DNA of 64,000 nt from assembly GCA_947167445.1 (NCBI GenBank), contig CAMVID010000015.1, positions 16,929-80,928 on the forward strand, written 5' to 3'. The notes beneath the pieces were generated by a model that saw only the letters and a program-made list of their open reading frames with translations, was not told where the DNA came from and did no database searches. Positions 7,616 through 16,142 of this stretch are shown in pieces. Source of the DNA: G11 sp947167445. GTDB lineage: Bacteria > Bacillota > Clostridia > Lachnospirales > Lachnospiraceae. The position numbers and the translations under genes were made by a program. Every line of letters begins with the position of its first letter. Position 1 is the stretch's first letter.

Positions 7616-9040
7616 TTAGGTGTATACGGATACTGAGCCCGTAGAAGTATTGAGACCATATGTGGCACTACCGTCGGAAAAACTTACTGAATTCGAAGAT
7701 ACAGAACTAAAATTCAGTTTCTCTCCTCCATCGCCGTTGCTACCAATTACTCTGAAATAATCACGATCATCATCGTCATCATGATAACGCACAATTGCAG
7801 CACCGGTTTCATCTATATGTATAGTCGTCCCGGCCGGGATTGATCCAAAATCCAGGTCTGCTAATCCCACTGACATTTCATCGCCGTTATTATCTGCAAC
7901 AATAGGGAATGTATAAAAACCAGGCGTATCAATTACCGCTTTATTAGCCTCGTTGATAGCTATAACAATTCCGTTATCAAGTGTAATAAACCCATCCTCA
8001 TATGTTCCGGTTCTTCCGGTGGGTACTGTCGTCGGAGGATCCGTGGGTTGAGTCGTCGGAGTATCTGTAGGTGTCTCTGTAGGTTCCGGTGTAGGCTCCG
8101 GCGTAGGTTCAGGTGTGGGCTCCGGCGTTGGCTCAGGTGTAGGTTCCGGCGTTGGCGTAGGAACCGGTGACGGTGTTGGTGTCGGTGTCAATGTAGGTTC
8201 CGGAGTCGGCGTAGGAGTCGGAGGTTCCGGTGTTGGTGTGGGTGTGGGCGTTGGCGTAGGGGTAGGTGTTTCAACCGCCTTTAAACCAAGAATCACTTCC
8301 CTGTCCCATCCTGTGTCATCAACTACTTTAACGAGTAATTCCTCATTCTCCTTAAGTCTGTCCGTAACGAACTCAGGCAGTTCATCAGCAGGAACATCCT
8401 CCAGTTCAAACATGATACTGTCTTTTTCCCTGTCATTATAGAGATAAATCTTAATCCTCTTTCCGGCGGGAACATCGATTTCTTTTTCCTCGCCGGTAAC
8501 AGGGTTCTTACCTCTAACATGCACCACGCCGTCGGTGATAATCAGGGACTGTTTTCCTTCTGCATCATAAGTTGAAATGTATCCTGATGTACCTCTGATG
8601 CCTACTACCATGTCATCTGTGGCGATTTCAAAAGAAGCATCAGCCTCAAGTTTCTCCGTTACCTCAAAAAACAGTTCTCCCTTAGACAGATAAAGGTCAA
8701 GGTCCTTGCCTTTCTGAGTGAACTCAGCACGACTTTTCTCACTTAACGTTACAATCTTGGTTTCATCCAAACCAACAGAAACCAAACTTGCGGCTCCGGT
8801 GCTTAGGGCATTTCCGTTCTTAAGCCTTAAATTCTCTTTGACAGTCTTTGTCTTTCCGTTCTCTTCAAGAGTTATCTCTCCTTCCATTCGAAGGAGTTTC
8901 ATAGTGGTAGCTCTGATTGGGCTGTCTCCACCCAAAAGCCAGATAAGTACAGACGCCACAATCACCACCGCTACCGCGGTGGTGATAATGATAATTTGCT
9001 TTTTACTTAGTGTAACTTTCCCTTTCTTTTCTTCTCCCAT
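7616..9040 (-). CDS. FecR-domain membrane protein with Pro/Thr-rich stalk (paralog 1)
   Basis: About 474 residues from the ATG at 9040 (MGEEKKGKVTLSKKQ); an upstream TTG at 9064 is possible but has no better binding site. A single membrane helix (IIIITTAVAVVIVASVLIWL) is followed by a FecR domain (about 50-200: ATTMKLLRMEGEITLEENGK ... MVVGIRGTSGYI), a PTPTPEPT-type stalk of about 80 residues, and a C-terminal beta-rich domain with a DDDDDRDYF segment. FecR domains in Gram-negatives relay signals from TonB receptors, but FecR-type extracellular domains also occur beside CHASE2 cyclases. It is adjacent to the cyclase (12 bp) and to a paralog. Probably an extracytoplasmic partner or input for the cyclase (inference). 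Confidence 0.85.
   Translation of the reverse strand: MGEEKKGKVTLSKKQIIIITTAVAVVIVASVLIWLLGGDSPIRATTMKLLRMEGEITLEENGKTKTVKENLRLKNGNALSTGAASLVSVGLDETKIVTLSEKSRAEFTQKGKDLDLYLSKGELFFEVTEKLEADASFEIATDDMVVGIRGTSGYISTYDAEGKQSLIITDGVVHVRGKNPVTGEEKEIDVPAGKRIKIYLYNDREKDSIMFELEDVPADELPEFVTDRLKENEELLVKVVDDTGWDREVILGLKAVETPTPTPTPTPTPTPEPPTPTPTPEPTLTPTPTPSPVPTPTPEPTPEPTPEPTPEPTPEPTPEPTETPTDTPTTQPTDPPTTVPTGRTGTYEDGFITLDNGIVIAINEANKAVIDTPGFYTFPIVADNNGDEMSVGLADLDFGSIPAGTTIHIDETGAAIVRYHDDDDDRDYFRVIGSNGDGGEKLNFSSVSSNSVSFSDGSATYGLNTSTGSVSVYT
8060..8270 (-). repeat. Pro-Thr-Pro-Glu low-complexity stalk region of FecR paralog 1
   Basis: Degenerate tandem units of two to four codons encoding PT and PEPT runs inside the FecR gene. 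Such wall- or surface-spanning stalks vary in length by slippage. The plus-strand Gly-Val frame over it is a shadow. Confidence 0.8.
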
Positions 9041-9119
9041 ATTATGTCCCATTACAAATGCCAAATTTCTTCTGCTAGTAAAGCCGGATTATATATCTTT
9101 TCCCCCGTGCGGCAAAAAC

Positions 9120-10841
9120 TTAGTTATATGCCCCAAGATCAATAGTTCCGTTTTCGTATATAACTATACACCAACCAGTCATCGCTACTCTTCCATACGT
9201 ACTATCATCATAGAAGTCTACTCCACCACAAGATATCGGTGTGTCGCCATCAAAAACAACGCTAACGGAAGCACTGGTAATATTGTACACGCCATCACCT
9301 CCAGTACCTGTCAGGGTAATTCCATCACGTGATACAGTGGCTGTATTTCCATTTATATTTACCGGAATATCATCTTCATTCCAATAACCATTCCAAACCA
9401 TATCAGCGTTACCGCCATTAAAGGTGATTGTACCCGTAGCAGGAAATGAATATGAACGTGTTACAGTGGTAGATGAGTTTCCGCTATCTCCAGAATCTGT
9501 TGTTGAAGTATTCTCTTCCTCTTCAGCTGCTCTTCTGTTAGCCTCTTCCTGTTCCTTCTGGAACTGTTCAGCCTTACGCTGTTCCTCTACCTTTTCAGCA
9601 GCTACCCGATGTTCCTCTTCAGCGCTGGGGAATCTGGAATCCTCACCCTTACCGCAATGGATGTAGTGATAAAGCAGCGCATATGGATCATTACCGTAGG
9701 CTTTGACTACCAAGGGATTCATCAATGCGTAGTATTTCGCGTCAAATATGACTCCTCCTTCAAGATAGAATATTCCATCTTCTCCCACCTCAGTAATGGC
9801 TGCAAGAACATCCGGGTCATTTCTTCCTAATTCGGCATAATCTATAGGTTCCTGTACCTGAGGTGCCTCCTCCTGAGGTTCTTCCGCAGGTGCTTCGGGC
9901 TCTTCAGGTTGCTCCGGCTCCTCAGGTTCCTGGGGCGCTTCTACAGGCTCCTCATCTTGAACTGCTTCAGCATCTTTGGGTATCAAATCGTCAGGATCCA
10001 TAAGGCCAAGGTTTATGGGCTCCGATTCTTTCGGAACATAATTTCCTTCCTTCACCTCATCACCAAGTTTTTTGACATCTGTAACTTTCCACCCGGTTGC
10101 CTCAGTAATCCTACTAAGAAGTTCTTCGTCACTACACATCTGGCCCACCGCAAATTCGGGAATCATATCCGGTTCAAGTGGAACTTCACAAAATTGAACC
10201 GTTTCTCCAATCGGTCTGTCGCTGTAATAGTATACAGAGACTCTGGTTCTCGGCTGCACGGTAATGGTTTTAGACTCACCGGTTACAGGGTTTTTTGCCG
10301 TTATCTCAACCTCTCCGTCTGTCAAATACAAAATTGGTCTTCCATTCCTATCTTTGACAATAACACCCGAAGTTCCACGGATTCCAACTACCATATCAGA
10401 GTTTCGAATATTAAAGCTGGCATCCGCATCCAGTTTCTCTGTAACATTAAAGAACAGCTGTCCGTCGGTAAGTGTCAACTCAAGGTTCTTTCCGTCTTTC
10501 TGGAATTCTGCACGGCTCTCCTCATCAAGAGTGACTATTTTAGTGTCGTCAAGTCCCACAGAAACAAGACTCTTGACTTCAGTTGAGATAGCATCACCGC
10601 TCTTGAATCGAAGGTTTTCTTTTACAGTTTTAGTCTCTCCGTTTTCCTCGAGAGTTACTGTACCCTCCATTCTAAGGAGCTTCATGGTGGTGGCTTTTAA
10701 TGAGTTATTGTTTAAAACAATGAACAAAACCACGCCAATCACCACGGCTGCTGCCACAGCCCCAATAATAATCAGCTGTTTTTTGCTTAAGCTAAATTTC
10801 TTTTTCTCGTTTTCTCCCATTTCTTTTCCCTTTACTTTCAT
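9120..10841 (-). CDS. FecR-domain membrane protein with NPDV-type domain (paralog 2)
   Basis: 573 residues. Same layout as the gene downstream: a charged N-terminus (ENEKKKFSLSKKQ), one membrane helix (IIIGAVAAAVVIGVVLFIVL) and a FecR domain (ATTMKLLRMEGTVTLEENGE ... MVVGIRGTSG). The stalk is rich in Glu and Pro rather than Thr and Pro. It then carries a domain with FDAKYYALMNPLVVKAYG and ALLYHYIHCGKGEDSRF, a surface-protein repeat often seen in Lachnospiraceae as FDxxYYxxxNPDV...HYxxxGxxEGR. A C-terminal Ser/Thr-rich part ends in a small beta domain. An internal ATG at 10820 (MGENEKKK) is preceded by AAGGG and is an alternative start. Tandem duplication with paralog 1 is clear in the first 200 residues. 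Confidence 0.85.
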   Translation of the reverse strand: MKVKGKEMGENEKKKFSLSKKQLIIIGAVAAAVVIGVVLFIVLNNNSLKATTMKLLRMEGTVTLEENGETKTVKENLRFKSGDAISTEVKSLVSVGLDDTKIVTLDEESRAEFQKDGKNLELTLTDGQLFFNVTEKLDADASFNIRNSDMVVGIRGTSGVIVKDRNGRPILYLTDGEVEITAKNPVTGESKTITVQPRTRVSVYYYSDRPIGETVQFCEVPLEPDMIPEFAVGQMCSDEELLSRITEATGWKVTDVKKLGDEVKEGNYVPKESEPINLGLMDPDDLIPKDAEAVQDEEPVEAPQEPEEPEQPEEPEAPAEEPQEEAPQVQEPIDYAELGRNDPDVLAAITEVGEDGIFYLEGGVIFDAKYYALMNPLVVKAYGNDPYALLYHYIHCGKGEDSRFPSAEEEHRVAAEKVEEQRKAEQFQKEQEEANRRAAEEEENTSTTDSGDSGNSSTTVTRSYSFPATGTITFNGGNADMVWNGYWNEDDIPVNINGNTATVSRDGITLTGTGGDGVYNITSASVSVVFDGDTPISCGGVDFYDDSTYGRVAMTGWCIVIYENGTIDLGAYN

Positions 10842-10864
10842 TATTATTGTGCCTTAGTAAGTTT

Positions 10865-12313
10865 TTATTTCTTCCAAGCTTCGCTTGCGATAAACTTCTC
10901 CAGAAGCTCCCCGTCTATCTGGCCGTCATCGCGCATATTCCCCAATATGCCGAAGGCTTTTTCTGCAGGCATAGGCGGCTTGTAGGGCCTGTCCTCTGCC
11001 GTAAGTGCGTCGTATACATCGATAATTGTGAGAAGTCTCGATTCGTTGGGGAGTTGATCTCCCGACAAGTGGTTGGGATAACCCTTGCCGTTGATGAACT
11101 CGTGGTGTGAACCGGACCAGAAGGGAACATTCTTGTAGATTCCCTTGAAGGTCATCTTCTCAAGCATTCTTGCTGTGTAGGATACGTGACTTTGCACAAC
11201 TGCGCGTTCTGAATCCGTAAGTGTACCCTTCCTTACGGTGATGGCTTCAAGTTCCTTGTCATCAAGAAGAGGAACCTCCTTATCATCCGCTGTCCTACAG
11301 ACAATGGATGCGTAGGATTTGAGCTCATCCAGTTTCTCATCCGGCAGGAATCCGGCGGTGTTGGCCGCTTCGATTGCCTCCCATGCCTTCTTAAATTTAC
11401 TTATGTTTTCTTCGCATTCGCCGCCTACAGCGGGATATTCGAGAGATCTGATTTTTTCCTTAAGGCAGGCAATCTCAATCTTGCTCTTAAGCCCAGCCTT
11501 TAGTCCTCCAAGCCTGTCAGGCTTATCCAGAACCTCCAAAGGAACAATCAGCTTACCTATATCGTGAAGCCAGATGCTCATAAGGAACGCGTCCTTTGAG
11601 TCATCGGTGAATTTCCAATCGTCATTGTTGGCCCTTAGCCACTCCACAAACTTGTCGGCGTAACGAACCATGCTTCTTGTGTGGTTGGCGTTGTAAGAGC
11701 TTCTTGCGTCAATGGCGTCAACCATAACTTCCACGAAGGAATGCAACAGGTTGTTAACCTCCTCCGCAAGTCTGTGGTTGTTAAGGCTTACTGCTGCCAG
11801 TGAGGCCAAAGCGGATATAATCTCCTCAAAGGCCTTATCGAAGGGAATGGTCCCTCCGTCCTTATCCATTGCGTTTATTAACTGCAAAACTCCGATAATC
11901 TCGCCTTTCTCATCCGCCATTGGGATAACAAGCATGGAGCCGGTTCTGTATCCTGTGATGGAGTCATATTTCTGGGCTCCGGAGAAATCATAATCCTTTG
12001 ATTCATAAACATCTGCTATGTTGATTAACTTGTTGTCGATTGCGGAGCAGGCGCAGACATTTTTCCTTCCCAATGGTACCGGAGGAAGCTTGTTGCCACT
12101 GTTTTGCTCTTCAATTGTTGTGCCCTTGGACTTGGTAAACATGGTGTGGAAGTGCAAAAACTCATCTTCCAGCACATAAACCGTACCGGCGTCGCAATGG
12201 CAAATGTCCATTGCCTCAAGAAGGATTTTCTCCATAAGGCGGTCAAAGTTCTTCTCGGCGCTAAGCTCGATGGCTATCTTAATCATTCGCTCCAGGCTGT
12301 AAACTTCGCTCAT
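10865..12313 (-). CDS. GAF-HD-GYP domain phosphohydrolase
   Basis: 482 residues. An N-terminal GAF sensor (about 20-180, with CHCDAGTVYVLEDEFLHFHT and GSMLVIPMADEKGEIIGVLQ) is joined to an HD-GYP domain. The HD motif is in SIWLHDIGKLIVPLEVL, and the extended GYP signature is HHEFINGKGYPNHLSGDQLP followed by SRLLTIIDVYDALTAEDRPYK. HD-GYP enzymes usually hydrolyse cyclic di-GMP, and some act on other cyclic dinucleotides. There is a ~120-residue charged insert between HD and GYP parts. Its start overlaps the stop of the upstream metallo-hydrolase by four bases (ATGA), showing tight coupling. The operon thus pairs one cyclase with two candidate phosphodiesterases. Confidence 0.88.
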   Translation of the reverse strand: MSEVYSLERMIKIAIELSAEKNFDRLMEKILLEAMDICHCDAGTVYVLEDEFLHFHTMFTKSKGTTIEEQNSGNKLPPVPLGRKNVCACSAIDNKLINIADVYESKDYDFSGAQKYDSITGYRTGSMLVIPMADEKGEIIGVLQLINAMDKDGGTIPFDKAFEEIISALASLAAVSLNNHRLAEEVNNLLHSFVEVMVDAIDARSSYNANHTRSMVRYADKFVEWLRANNDDWKFTDDSKDAFLMSIWLHDIGKLIVPLEVLDKPDRLGGLKAGLKSKIEIACLKEKIRSLEYPAVGGECEENISKFKKAWEAIEAANTAGFLPDEKLDELKSYASIVCRTADDKEVPLLDDKELEAITVRKGTLTDSERAVVQSHVSYTARMLEKMTFKGIYKNVPFWSGSHHEFINGKGYPNHLSGDQLPNESRLLTIIDVYDALTAEDRPYKPPMPAEKAFGILGNMRDDGQIDGELLEKFIASEAWKK

Positions 12314-13092
12314 AGAACTATCTCCTCTCCTTCCCTTGCAAACATAATCTGAGTGCTTTTAATCGGCTGTTCCAAATTCCTAAGGAACTCATCATTATGA
12401 AATGGATCGTGGTGGACGAAGCGAACGCTCTTAGCATTGCACTCCTTAAACACCTTCATGGCCTGTTTAAGGGTCGAGTGTCCAAAGCCCATCCTCTCCT
12501 TATATTCTTCTTCAGTGTACTGAGCGTCCATCAAAAGGAGATCTGTATCTTTGGCAAAATCCACTAAATCTCCGGACATCTCTTCGTCGAATTCGTAGTC
12601 AGTGGAGATAACTACGCTTTTACCTTCATGGGTAAGCTTATAAACTATGCTCCCCCCGGGATGTATGGCCTCTATTCCTTCAACCTTTACATCACCTATC
12701 ATTGTGGGAAGCTTTAAGTCATGATAAATTACCTCGGCTGGGTAATTCTCTATTTTGCATGGCCAGTAAGGCACATCAAAAAGGCCGTCAATCTGCTCCT
12801 TTGCAGTCTTGCCGTCTCTTACGCATGCATAGAAATTGATTTGTTTCCCCTTGCTCCTGAGTACTTCGAAGAAAGGGAGTCCTAAAAGGTGATCCAGGTG
12901 GGGATGTGTCAGGAGAATTGAAATATCTTTATTAGCTATAGCGGGAGCCTTGATTATTCCGGTTCCCGCATCAATAAAGATTGCCTGACTTTCGGTCTCG
13001 ACTAATACACAAGTGGTTCCGCCGCCAAACTCGGTGTACTCCGGTCCTTCGACGGGCATTGATCCTCTTGCGCCCAAAATTGTAACTTTCAT
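12310..13092 (-). CDS. Metallo-beta-lactamase-fold hydrolase, cyclic-nucleotide phosphodiesterase-like
   Basis: 260 residues from the ATG at 13092 (MKVTILGARGSMPVEGPEYT), preceded by GGGGG; the longer TTG start adds only four residues. The motif LLTHPHLDHLLGLPFFEVL gives the HxHxDH zinc site, with further metal residues in STDYEFDE, MDAQYTEEEY, GHSTL and VHHDPFHND. The GGGTTCVLVE opening and the HSTLKQA motif are typical of the RNase Z/class II-like phosphodiesterase branch of the family. First gene of the signalling operon, with the HD-GYP gene overlapping its end. A role in cAMP breakdown is a reasonable inference from the cyclase in the same operon, not proven by sequence. Confidence 0.82.
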   Translation of the reverse strand: MKVTILGARGSMPVEGPEYTEFGGGTTCVLVETESQAIFIDAGTGIIKAPAIANKDISILLTHPHLDHLLGLPFFEVLRSKGKQINFYACVRDGKTAKEQIDGLFDVPYWPCKIENYPAEVIYHDLKLPTMIGDVKVEGIEAIHPGGSIVYKLTHEGKSVVISTDYEFDEEMSGDLVDFAKDTDLLLMDAQYTEEEYKERMGFGHSTLKQAMKVFKECNAKSVRFVHHDPFHNDEFLRNLEQPIKSTQIMFAREGEEIVL

Positions 13093-13142
13093 CTTAACCC
13101 CCAAGTATTGTGCATGATTACCCTTCTATTTTACACCTTTAG

Positions 13143-13162
13143 TACTATATTTGTGTATAGTA
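13143..13162. promoter_or_regulatory. Perfect palindrome in the promoter region of the cyclase operon
   Basis: TACTATA-N6-TATAGTA, two perfect 7-bp arms, 51 bp upstream of the metallo-hydrolase ATG. On the minus strand it precedes a TAAAAT (-10-like, in GTGTAAAATAG), so it covers the -35 region. The half-site differs from the CRP TGTGA consensus. Likely an operator for an unknown dimeric regulator. Confidence 0.5.
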
Positions 13163-13182
13163 TTTTTTAAAAAATCTGACAT

Positions 13183-13752
13183 TTATTCGCGAATGAGACG
13201 TGACAGGTTTGCTCCCTCACTATCCTTTAAAGTATCTGCATTTTCAAGGGTGAATTCGTAGTCTCTGTCGCTCCAATCACCATGCAGCTTTACCTTGTTT
13301 CCATCAACAACTTCGTATGTTCCCTCATCGTCTCCGCCACCGTCACTGGATCTATGGAAGGTGCCGTCTTCATTGAAGAGGAAATAAATATCTATAGCCA
13401 CTGAATCGCCGTAATGCCATTCCCCAATCAATGTCTTTTTGGTTTCTTCCGAAGCTTTGGCTGTAGCTTCAGCCTGTGCCGCCTGTCTCTCCGCTCTCTC
13501 CTGAATCTTGATGCTTTCGGCATTGTTAGCGGCAACCAAGCCTACAACCAAAAAAACTAGTCCTGCCACAAATCTGACCCAAAGCTTCACATTCTTGCTT
13601 GCCCAGAAATTCTCAAGTTTCTTTAAGGGAATCATGATAACAACTCCCAAAAGGATTATGCATGATCCACGAGACGGGAAGTAAAGCAGTGCAAGCAGTA
13701 TTGCCGCTACAGTAAGTATCCACAAAATAATCTTTCCTGATTTGTTATCCAT
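13183..13752 (-). CDS. Hypothetical membrane protein with C-terminal beta domain
   Basis: 189 residues with a clear AGAGG binding site. Three hydrophobic segments lie in the first ~85 residues (IILWILTVAAILLALLYF, CIILLGVVIMIPL, FVAGLVFLVVGLVAA), followed by an Ala/Glu/Gln-rich coiled-coil stretch (about 88-108). The C-terminal ~80-residue domain starts GEWHYGDSVAIDIYFLFNED, and resembles small lipocalin-like lipoprotein domains in which a value is compared with a baseline. The same style of domain is in the lipoprotein at 15338. No family recognised. Last gene of a four-gene set of surface or membrane proteins. Confidence 0.75.
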   Translation of the reverse strand: MDNKSGKIILWILTVAAILLALLYFPSRGSCIILLGVVIMIPLKKLENFWASKNVKLWVRFVAGLVFLVVGLVAANNAESIKIQERAERQAAQAEATAKASEETKKTLIGEWHYGDSVAIDIYFLFNEDGTFHRSSDGGGDDEGTYEVVDGNKVKLHGDWSDRDYEFTLENADTLKDSEGANLSRLIRE

Positions 13753-13764
13753 TTCTATACCTCT

Positions 13765-15141
13765 TTAGTAATTCAAGTATTCTGTGATGGCTGCATAATC
13801 CATTATTCCGTCTTCGCCATCAATTCTTACAGTTGCTCCAAGATCTTTTATGCCATAGGTCTCCTCAATATTTGCCTTTTCGGGAAGGCTTGAGAAGTCA
13901 TATGCCACATCATCGTAGTGAGCTGTATATGCATCGCCGGTTTCCTGAATGTACATAATGTCAGTAGATTCTGTCTCGGAAAGTCCGCCTGCGGTTACCT
14001 CTTTGAGTTCGATGTAGATTGTGTCGGGTTCTGCGTCAAAGGGATCCTTTACAAGGTACTGACCGATTCCGCCATTCCACTTGCCTTCAATTAGCATTTC
14101 GCTTCTTTCGAAAAACTGAAGACCGTTTCCGTCAACTCCAAGATTCTTTGCTTTGTAGATGACTTTCTCTTCACCATCTCTTACTGCGTGAATCTCAAGT
14201 TCGCACCAGTCTGCTCCGCCCATAAGTACAAGCTCGGGAATGGGGTTGTCATCAAGGTTTATAAGCTTATATCCATAAATGGTGTCGTTAGAATGATCCT
14301 TGTCCCACTTTTCAACTGCGCTTAAGTAGAAGTCTCTCCAGCCGTCCATACCGCAGCAGTCGGTTCTCATGAAATGAATGTCGCCGTCCTGGCCAGTGTA
14401 GAACTCGCCAAACTCCTCTTCCTCAGGTACAGGGAAACCGAATACGAAGCTGCCTTCGTTATCGTAGATGTTGTACCACTGCTCCATAATTCCGTCAGGG
14501 TTCTCATACTCCTCAAGAATTACTTTGCCTTCGTAGTTAACGGTATCCTCGTAGCTGTAGGAAACAACGTTACCTTCCTCGTCAATCACAAGGTATCCGG
14601 CATCAAGGTCGCCGTCCACATACCAGGCGCCTTTTAATGCTTCGCAGGATACGCTCTGAAGGTTAGCTCTTACTGTTGAATACTCGTCCGAATACTCAAA
14701 GTAGTTGTCAAAGTTATTGAAGATGAATACTTCGCTTACTCTTGCGCCGTCAATAAGATCATCGATGCTTAAGTCATCGTATCCATCGCCGTTAAAGTCT
14801 GCCATGTACATGTTGTCCTCTACCGTGTCATAATCATGAACGCCATCAACAAGTACAAGGTCGGGATAAGGATTGTAAGACGCCTCATTGGGAGCCACAA
14901 TTACACATCCGTCAGCTTCGTAAACAGCTGCAAGAAGTTTTACAACTCCTTCAGGTGTCTTCTGGTCAAGGTATACGAAGGATCTGGTAGTTCTCCAGTC
15001 TGCTCCGTCCTCTTCCTCACTAACCTCCTTGGGAGGAAGGTCGTTGTTTACAACTTCTTCAGCGCCACATCCTGTTACAAGGATTGCAGCCGGGATAAAT
15101 GCCATCAGCAGTATTGCCGATATTTGTTTAATGCTTTTCAT
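13765..15141 (-). CDS. Lipoprotein with FG-GAP/VCBS-like calcium-binding motif
   Basis: 458 residues. A signal peptide with lipobox (AAILVTGC) shows export and lipid anchoring. The mature part contains DFNGDGYDDLSIDDL, the calcium-loop motif of FG-GAP/VCBS repeat proteins, and a similar LINLDDNPIPELVLMGG. Acidic and aromatic residues dominate the rest, as is common in Lachnospiraceae surface lipoproteins that track environmental state. It is 12 bp upstream of the small membrane protein gene and follows two other exported proteins. Substrate or ligand unknown. Confidence 0.8.
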   Translation of the reverse strand: MKSIKQISAILLMAFIPAAILVTGCGAEEVVNNDLPPKEVSEEEDGADWRTTRSFVYLDQKTPEGVVKLLAAVYEADGCVIVAPNEASYNPYPDLVLVDGVHDYDTVEDNMYMADFNGDGYDDLSIDDLIDGARVSEVFIFNNFDNYFEYSDEYSTVRANLQSVSCEALKGAWYVDGDLDAGYLVIDEEGNVVSYSYEDTVNYEGKVILEEYENPDGIMEQWYNIYDNEGSFVFGFPVPEEEEFGEFYTGQDGDIHFMRTDCCGMDGWRDFYLSAVEKWDKDHSNDTIYGYKLINLDDNPIPELVLMGGADWCELEIHAVRDGEEKVIYKAKNLGVDGNGLQFFERSEMLIEGKWNGGIGQYLVKDPFDAEPDTIYIELKEVTAGGLSETESTDIMYIQETGDAYTAHYDDVAYDFSSLPEKANIEETYGIKDLGATVRIDGEDGIMDYAAITEYLNY

Positions 15142-15189
15142 TTGTTTTCTCCTTTTATATTTTCTTTACCTTACTGTGCTCTAAGTTAT

Positions 15190-15351
15190 TTAATCTATCC
15201 CCAAAATGAGGATTACTGTCAGTGCCAGAAGCACAAACATAACTATAGCCACTACCAGACAGGCACACATGACATAATACTTTCTTTGCCTGCCGTGATA
15301 GATTGCTCCGATTATTCCTGCTATAAACAATATAATCTCAACCGTCGTCAT
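15190..15351 (-). CDS. Small hydrophobic protein (53 aa)
   Basis: From the ATG at 15351 (MTTVEIILFIAGIIGAIYHG), with GGAGAA six bases upstream; the longer frame to 15399 lacks a binding site. Two hydrophobic helices flank a basic segment (RQRKYY). It overlaps the end of the upstream lipoprotein gene by 14 bases, indicating coupled translation. No family recognised. Confidence 0.65.
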   Translation of the reverse strand: MTTVEIILFIAGIIGAIYHGRQRKYYVMCACLVVAIVMFVLLALTVILILGID

Positions 15352-16003
15352 ATTCTTCTCCGTAAGAATCCGTTTCTCTTGTGAAAGTCGCATCGGCATA
15401 AACCGGATCAGTGGATTCGAAGGTTATGTTATCCTGATCAATCCAGATAACGTAGGCAGTATCCGTTGTAAACAGATAAACACCCTTTCCGTCCACATAG
15501 TCGAATACAGTCCCCATTCCGCCGCCGTTTTCGTGGCTGACACGGAATTCACTGATATCCATGTCGATTTCAAGTCTCGTTCCTGTATCGCTGACCCACA
15601 CTCCATCTAACAAATCGTTGGGGTATTCATCAATTTCCACTGCTTCTGTTTTGGTAAAAACGTAACCATCCAGAATTTCCGTCTCAGTGTCCGTTGTGGA
15701 GCCATTCTGATCAAGATAGAACTTGTCGTCTCCGTCCTTTACGATGTCGTATATGAATCTGTCATATGTAAGTTGGGAATTGTTTACGGTATATGTTCCT
15801 CTTCCCACTCTTCCGTCTGCTTTTCTGAAAATGTAGCTGTTTTCTGAGGGAATCAGCTTTATTAAATCCCCGTATTCATCCGTCCAACAGCTTTCGTATT
15901 CTCCGGGGTCGAAGCCCGCGTTTTCCTCCTCGGCACCACAGGCTGTAAGCAACATGGTTGCTATAATAATCAGTGCTGTATTCTTTATAAATTTCCTAAC
16001 CAC
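15338..16003 (-). CDS. Lipoprotein, hypothetical
   Basis: 221 residues from a GTG start at 16003 with GGGAG eight bases before it. Signal peptide with lipobox (TMLLTAC). The mature part holds two copies of a small beta domain: one around GRVGRGTYTVNNSQLTYDRF and one around LLDGVWVSDTGTRLEID, each reading like a 'GTY...v..g.l' lipocalin-type unit. First gene of the 16003-13183 set. Function unknown. Confidence 0.78.
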   Translation of the reverse strand: MVRKFIKNTALIIIATMLLTACGAEEENAGFDPGEYESCWTDEYGDLIKLIPSENSYIFRKADGRVGRGTYTVNNSQLTYDRFIYDIVKDGDDKFYLDQNGSTTDTETEILDGYVFTKTEAVEIDEYPNDLLDGVWVSDTGTRLEIDMDISEFRVSHENGGGMGTVFDYVDGKGVYLFTTDTAYVIWIDQDNITFESTDPVYADATFTRETDSYGEEYDDG

Positions 16004-16095
16004 TTGTTACGCTCCCATGAAATATTATTCTAACCATGGATATTTTATCTAAAGTGTTTTGTCATTGGCAGTGTCAAAAGGTTACTAATTCAACT

Positions 16096-16122
16096 AAAAA
16101 AGGTAACCAAAAGTTACCTTTT
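16096..16122 (-). terminator. Intrinsic terminator after the response regulator
   Basis: Minus strand: AAGGTAAC, short T-rich loop, GTTACCTT, then T-rich run. It lies 20 bp beyond the stop of the 16143-16763 gene and would end the kinase/regulator transcript. No other gene is evident in 16004-16142. Confidence 0.7.
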
Positions 16123-16142
16123 GATTACCCTCAGGTTTTTCT

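Noticed and set aside
8115..8441. Plus-strand Gly/Val-repeat ORF
   Set aside because: It is the antisense shadow of the Pro-Thr-rich stalk codons of the FecR gene, and has no ribosome binding site.
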